This document shows positions 41,742 through 45,409 of a stretch of DNA of 45,409 bases, piece by piece. Numbering within the stretch: the stretch's first letter is position 1; the number at the start of each line of letters is the position of its first letter. The notes below the pieces were generated by a model, which was not told the DNA's origin, did not search any database, and worked only from the letters and a program-made list of their open reading frames with translations. The stretch comes from an uncultured Alistipes sp. (GTDB taxonomy: Bacteria > Bacteroidota > Bacteroidia > Bacteroidales > Rikenellaceae), in contig CAUHCL010000007.1 of the NCBI GenBank assembly GCA_959604655.1, positions 1 through 45,409 on the forward strand, in the 5' to 3' direction. The translations under genes and the position numbers were made by a program.

Positions 41742-42446
41742 ATGAGGCAGAATCGGCAGGCGGTGTGGCTGCATTACATACTCGTGGCGGTATTCTGCGT
41801 CGCCGTGGGGATGCTGAACGAGGCGTACCGCCAACGGCTGGCACGCGAGGAGGTGGAATACGAGCGCAACAAGGCGGAACTGGCACTATACAAGGCGCAG
41901 ATCAACCCGCACTTCCTTTTCAACACGCTCAACACGCTTTACGGCCTGCTCATCACCCACTCCGACAAAACGGAGGCGATGCTCGAACGCTTCATCAACC
42001 TGACGAAGTACATGTACAACAATGCCAACCACGAGTTCATCCCCCTGGCGGAAGAAGTGGAGTACATAGGCCAGTACATCGACTTGCAGAAACTGCGTCT
42101 GAACGACTTTGCCGATGTCAGCTTCACGCACCGAATGGAGGACGAAGCCATGTCCGTGCCGCCCATGATGCTCATCACGTTCGTGGAAAACGCCTTCAAG
42201 TACGGCATATCCTCCAACGAGCCGTGTTTCATCCGCATCCGTCTGGAACAGTGCGGCGATACGCTCCGCTTCGAGGTGGAGAACTCCGTATTCCCGCGCA
42301 CGGCAGGCAACTCCAAACGCATGGGCATCGAGAACTGCCGCCGCAGGCTGGCACTGCTCTACCCCGACCGTCACCGACTGAATATCGGGCATGGTCGTGA
42401 GGGGACATTCCTGGTACGGCTCGAAATCAAATCGGAGAAAGTATGA
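41742..42446 (+). CDS. Sensor histidine kinase (His_kinase/LytS type), 3' part of a split gene
   Basis: The 234-residue product begins with one membrane helix (WLHYILVAVFCVAVGML) and a coiled-coil linker. The H-box INPHFLFNTLNTLYGLL follows, with the phosphoacceptor His near residue 54. The N-box LITFVENAFKYG and G-box MGIENCRRRLALLY complete the LytS/YehU-type kinase. If the in-frame TAG upstream is real, this part could be made only by re-initiation (purine-rich AGGGATGGGG precedes the ATG) or read-through, and would lack three of four sensor helices. The response-regulator ATG overlaps its stop (ATGA). Confidence 0.85.
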   Translation: MRQNRQAVWLHYILVAVFCVAVGMLNEAYRQRLAREEVEYERNKAELALYKAQINPHFLFNTLNTLYGLLITHSDKTEAMLERFINLTKYMYNNANHEFIPLAEEVEYIGQYIDLQKLRLNDFADVSFTHRMEDEAMSVPPMMLITFVENAFKYGISSNEPCFIRIRLEQCGDTLRFEVENSVFPRTAGNSKRMGIENCRRRLALLYPDRHRLNIGHGREGTFLVRLEIKSEKV

Positions 42447-43147
42447 TGAAAGTAATAGCCATAGACGACGAACCCATTGCGCTGAATATCATCAGCCGAT
42501 ATTGCGAACGGAGGGGCGGCATGACGTTGGAGACATACAGTGCGCCGCGTATCGGGATGCAGCGCATCCGCGAGTGGCAGCCCGACGTCGTGCTGCTCGA
42601 TATCGAGATGAACGGCACGTCGGGCATCGAACTGGCGCGCCAGCTTCCCCCGTCCTGCTGCCTGATTTTCACCACCGCCTATGCCCACTATGCATTGGAC
42701 GGATTCGAGTCGGACGCCGTGGACTTCCTGCACAAGCCCTACTTCTACGAACGCTTCGACCGCGCCATGCGGAAAGCCGAACAATGGTTGCAGATGCACG
42801 ACCTGCTCCGCGTGTCGGAATCCGCAGCCCGACAAATCGTGCTGAAGTCGGAATACAGGAATGTCACGCTGTCCATCGACAGCATCCTTTACATCGAATC
42901 GATAGACAATTATGTCAGGGTACATCTTGCCGACGGCACATCCGTATTCTCCAAGATTCCCCTGCGCAGTCTTGAGGAACAGCTTACGCAGGGAGAGTTT
43001 ATCCGCATACACCGTTCGTTCGTGGTGGCGCGCAACCGCATCGCAAGTTTCACGCGCTCGGAGGTGACGCTGGCGAAAAACGGGAAGCGCCTGCCCATAG
43101 GCAAGAAATATTCGGACGAGGTGGTTCTATTGTTGGGGGAGACCTGA
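42443..43147 (+). CDS. LytTR-family response regulator
   Basis: The 234-residue protein pairs with the upstream kinase. The receiver domain (residues 1-120) has the acidic pocket IDDEP and phospho-acceptor Asp53 in VVLLDIEM, the conserved Thr in TTAYAHYALDGF, and Lys in LHKPY. The LytTR DNA-binding domain (about 133-232) shows ILYIESIDNYVRVHL and FIRIHRSFVVARNRI. The second of two adjacent ATGs (42446) is an equally good start. Divergence from the efflux operon suggests it controls the pump, by inference from position. Confidence 0.93.
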   Translation: MMKVIAIDDEPIALNIISRYCERRGGMTLETYSAPRIGMQRIREWQPDVVLLDIEMNGTSGIELARQLPPSCCLIFTTAYAHYALDGFESDAVDFLHKPYFYERFDRAMRKAEQWLQMHDLLRVSESAARQIVLKSEYRNVTLSIDSILYIESIDNYVRVHLADGTSVFSKIPLRSLEEQLTQGEFIRIHRSFVVARNRIASFTRSEVTLAKNGKRLPIGKKYSDEVVLLLGET

Positions 43148-43486
43148 CGGTCAAACGGCAAAGCATCTCTCTCCGCCTTGCCATAGCGATGCACTCGTCG
43201 TTGACACTCGGTCGGCGGATTCTTCCGCATCGCAGGTTTCGGGGCATCCGATAGCGGCCTCGGAACTGTCGGATGCATTCGGGGGCACGCGCAATAAAGC
43301 CGTCCGCTCAATCCGTACTCCTGCATAGCTCACCGTTTCAGTTCGTACAAAATATAATACAAACATGCCGTAATTCAAAACACAGGAAGCGGCATGCAAA
43401 TATTGGGATCCGAAATCGGTACGCGCTTGCACGAGTCCTTTTTTATCAGTATATTTGTCGGTTGTACCATATATATAGCATAATAT
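43148..43486. other. Gene-free gap between the response regulator and era
   Basis: The only structures seen are an 8-bp inverted repeat GCATCCGA/TCGGATGC (43244-43276), without a T-run, and the era promoter near the right end. Open frames across the gap are short or antisense to era and are not supported. Confidence 0.5.
43426..43457 (+). promoter_or_regulatory. era promoter
   Basis: TATATTTG (43450-43457) is a full -7 match. CTTG (43426-43429), one mismatch from TTTG, is 20 bp upstream. The era ATG is 29 bp downstream. Confidence 0.65.
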
Positions 43487-44368
43487 ATGCACCGCGCAGG
43501 ATTCGTAAACATAATAGGCAACCCCAACGTCGGCAAATCGACGCTCATGAACGCTCTGGTCGGCGAACGTCTGTCGATCATAACATCCAAGGCCCAGACC
43601 ACGCGCCACCGCATCATGGGCATAGTGAACGGCGAGGATTTCCAGATCGTATACTCCGACACCCCGGGCATTCTCAAGCCCGCATACAAATTGCAGGAGT
43701 CGATGATGAACTTCGTCCGAGGCGCCGTGGACGATGCCGACGTGATACTCTACGTCACCGACACGGTGGAGCAGAGCGACCGCTCGGACGAGGTGATAGA
43801 GCGTATCAACCGAAGCGGCATACCGACTATCGCGGTAATCAACAAAATAGATCTTTCGGATCCGCAGAAGCTCGACGAGCTGGTCGACCTGTGGCATGCC
43901 AAGTTGCCCGATGCGCTGATCGTGCCCGTATCGGCCCGCGAGCAGTTCAACATAAAGGGGGTGCTCGACGCCATCCTGGAGCGTCTGCCCGAGGGCGAGG
44001 CCTTCTACCCCAAAGATACGCTCACCGACAAGACACTGCGCTTCTTCGCTTCGGAGATCATACGCGAAAAGATACTGCTCAACTACGACAAGGAGATACC
44101 CTACTGCTGCGAGATAGAGATCGACACCTACAAGGAGGAACCGACCATCGACCGCATATCGGCCACGATATACGTGGCGCGCAACTCGCAGAAAGGCATC
44201 GTGATAGGTCACAAGGGCGAGAAGCTGAAGCGTGTCGGGAAAGCGGCCCGCGAGGATCTGGAGCGTTTTCTGGACAAAAAGGTCTTTCTGCAACTCTTCG
44301 TCAAGGTGCAGGACGACTGGCGCAACAACGAGCGGCAATTGCGCCGTTTCGGCTACGATCCGCAGTAA
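43487..44368 (+). CDS. era: GTPase Era
   Basis: Ras-like GTPase with a C-terminal KH domain that binds the 3' end of 16S rRNA during 30S maturation. G1 is GNPNVGKST (residues 11-19), the effector region is TTRHRIMGI, G3 is DTPGI (58-62), and G4 is NKIDL. The KH domain from about residue 200 includes VIGHKGEKLKRVG. The length of 293 is standard. It has its own promoter; the TPR gene begins 105 bp downstream. Confidence 0.96.
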   Translation: MHRAGFVNIIGNPNVGKSTLMNALVGERLSIITSKAQTTRHRIMGIVNGEDFQIVYSDTPGILKPAYKLQESMMNFVRGAVDDADVILYVTDTVEQSDRSDEVIERINRSGIPTIAVINKIDLSDPQKLDELVDLWHAKLPDALIVPVSAREQFNIKGVLDAILERLPEGEAFYPKDTLTDKTLRFFASEIIREKILLNYDKEIPYCCEIEIDTYKEEPTIDRISATIYVARNSQKGIVIGHKGEKLKRVGKAAREDLERFLDKKVFLQLFVKVQDDWRNNERQLRRFGYDPQ

Positions 44369-44473
44369 CCCCGCACGGGAAACACGCCGCGGCCCGAAAT
44401 AAAAACGGACTTTGCCGCGTTTAAGACAAAGAGGGGGACACCCCGCTGAACATTAACGGAATCAAGACGCGAA

Positions 44474-45409
44474 ATGCGAAAAGGCATCATAAAAACGATA
44501 CTCACCATCGTCGTGCTCATGGGCGCGTGGACGGCCAGCACCCAATACAATAAAGAGTATTTCTTCCACATGGGTCGCCGCTTCATGATGAACGACGACT
44601 ATCAGGAGGCCATCCGCACGCTCAACGTGCTGCTGCGTTTCGACGAGGATGCCTACGAGGGTTATTTCCTGCGCGGCATAGCCAAATACAATCTCGACGA
44701 CCTGCTGGGCGCCGACGCCGACTTCTCGGCCGCCATCGAGAAGAATCCCGTGTTTACCATAGCCTACACCTACCGCGCCATAACGCGCTCGCGGTTGGGT
44801 AATTACGACGACGCGCTGAAGGATTTCCACGAAGCCATCGAGCTGCGTCCCGATCTGCCCGGGCCCTATTACAGCCGCGGTGTCACGCGTCTTCTGAACC
44901 AGCAGTTCGAGGAGGCGATATCCGATTTCGACATGTTCATCCGCCAGGAGAAGAAGGTGGCCGACGCATACGTCAATCGCGGCGTGTGCTACCTCTATCT
45001 GAAAGACACGGTGCGCGCCTACGAGAATTTCGACAGCGCCATAAGCACCAACCGCGAGGATCCCAACGGCTACAACCGCCGCGGAGCGCTACGCATGCAG
45101 CAGAAGCTCTACGCCGAGGCTGAGCAGGATTTCGATACGGCCGTGAGGTGCGACTCCACCTATCTGCTGTCGTTCTTCAATCGCGCCATAGTGTACTCCA
45201 ACACCGACCGTCCGATGCTCGCGCTGCGCGATTTCGACCGCGTGATAGAGCTGGATTCCACCAATTCGCTGACATATTTCAACCGTGCCATAGTCCGTTC
45301 GCAGATAGGCGACTACAACCGTGCGCTGGAGGATTACGACCGTGTGGCGGAGTATTCGCCCAACAACGTGCTGGTCTACTACAACCGCGCCATGCTCTAC
45401 ACCCGCACG
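44474..45409 (+). CDS. TPR-repeat protein, exported, 3' end outside the window
   Basis: An open frame of 312 codons continues to the last base, so the C-terminus is missing. A signal-like N-terminus (MRKGIIKTILTIVVLMGAW) suggests export. About eight tandem tetratricopeptide repeats follow at 34-residue spacing, with recurring patterns such as YFLRGIAKYNL, YYSRGVTRLL, YVNRGVCYLYL, FFNRAIVYSN and YYNRAMLY, each followed by a DF or DY helix-B motif. TPR arrays bind proteins; no partner can be named. Gut Bacteroidetes have many such periplasmic TPR proteins of unknown function. Confidence 0.88.
   Translation, partial: MRKGIIKTILTIVVLMGAWTASTQYNKEYFFHMGRRFMMNDDYQEAIRTLNVLLRFDEDAYEGYFLRGIAKYNLDDLLGADADFSAAIEKNPVFTIAYTYRAITRSRLGNYDDALKDFHEAIELRPDLPGPYYSRGVTRLLNQQFEEAISDFDMFIRQEKKVADAYVNRGVCYLYLKDTVRAYENFDSAISTNREDPNGYNRRGALRMQQKLYAEAEQDFDTAVRCDSTYLLSFFNRAIVYSNTDRPMLALRDFDRVIELDSTNSLTYFNRAIVRSQIGDYNRALEDYDRVAEYSPNNVLVYYNRAMLYTRT

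Overview
The window looks like a chromosomal segment of an anaerobic, high-GC member of the Bacteroidales, and an Alistipes-like (Rikenellaceae) genome is the best fit. The reasons are: repeated promoters of the Bacteroidetes form (-33 TTTG, about 20 bp, -7 TAnnTTTG); start codons with little or no Shine-Dalgarno sequence; oxygen-independent class III ribonucleotide reductase; and protein families typical of gut Bacteroidetes. The genus is inference. No insertion sequence, prophage, CRISPR array or rRNA was seen.

Layout. 1-6.2 kb, plus strand: a hypothetical gene with its own terminator, lysA (lysine/peptidoglycan), an acidic low-complexity protein, then rsmI, a lipid A-type acyltransferase and a GT2 glycosyltransferase in a tight run. 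6.2-9.2 kb, minus strand: TrmH-type methyltransferase, hexapeptide acyltransferase, panB, and a polyprenyl-phosphate sugar transferase-like GT2. 9.3-12.1 kb, plus: a probable outer-membrane protein carrying a G8 tract, and glnS. 12.2-17.3 kb, minus: the complete dTDP-L-rhamnose set rfbA-rfbC-rfbD-rfbB, then a nucleotidyltransferase-like protein and a small ORF. 17.4-21 kb, minus: gdhA, an AraC regulator, a Cys-nucleophile alpha/beta hydrolase lipoprotein. 21.2-24 kb: a secreted M16 protease, followed by tRNA-Thr(GGT). 24.4-27.5 kb, minus: nrdD-nrdG behind a cobalamin riboswitch. 27.8-35.3 kb: eno, cutC, a large lipoprotein with two transglutaminase-like domains, an NhaC-type antiporter, a Cys-rich lipoprotein of the sugar isomerase/epimerase fold. 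35.4-43.1 kb: a tripartite RND efflux operon on the minus strand, divergent from a LytS/LytTR-type two-component system whose kinase gene is cut by one in-frame TAG. 43.5 kb to the end: era and a TPR protein that runs off the window.

The most unusual signal is a family of four intergenic elements of about 85-100 bp (2041-2136 on minus; 14840-14924, 27689-27788 and 29294-29377 on plus). Each folds as three hairpins. The first hairpin changes sequence between copies by paired compensatory substitutions, which argues for selection on, or mobility through, a structured nucleic acid. A different structured element with mutually exclusive pairings lies at 34112-34192. Other points worth following are the B12 riboswitch on the B12-independent reductase, the split kinase, the G8 tract in the outer-membrane protein, and the palindromes between the pump and its probable regulator.
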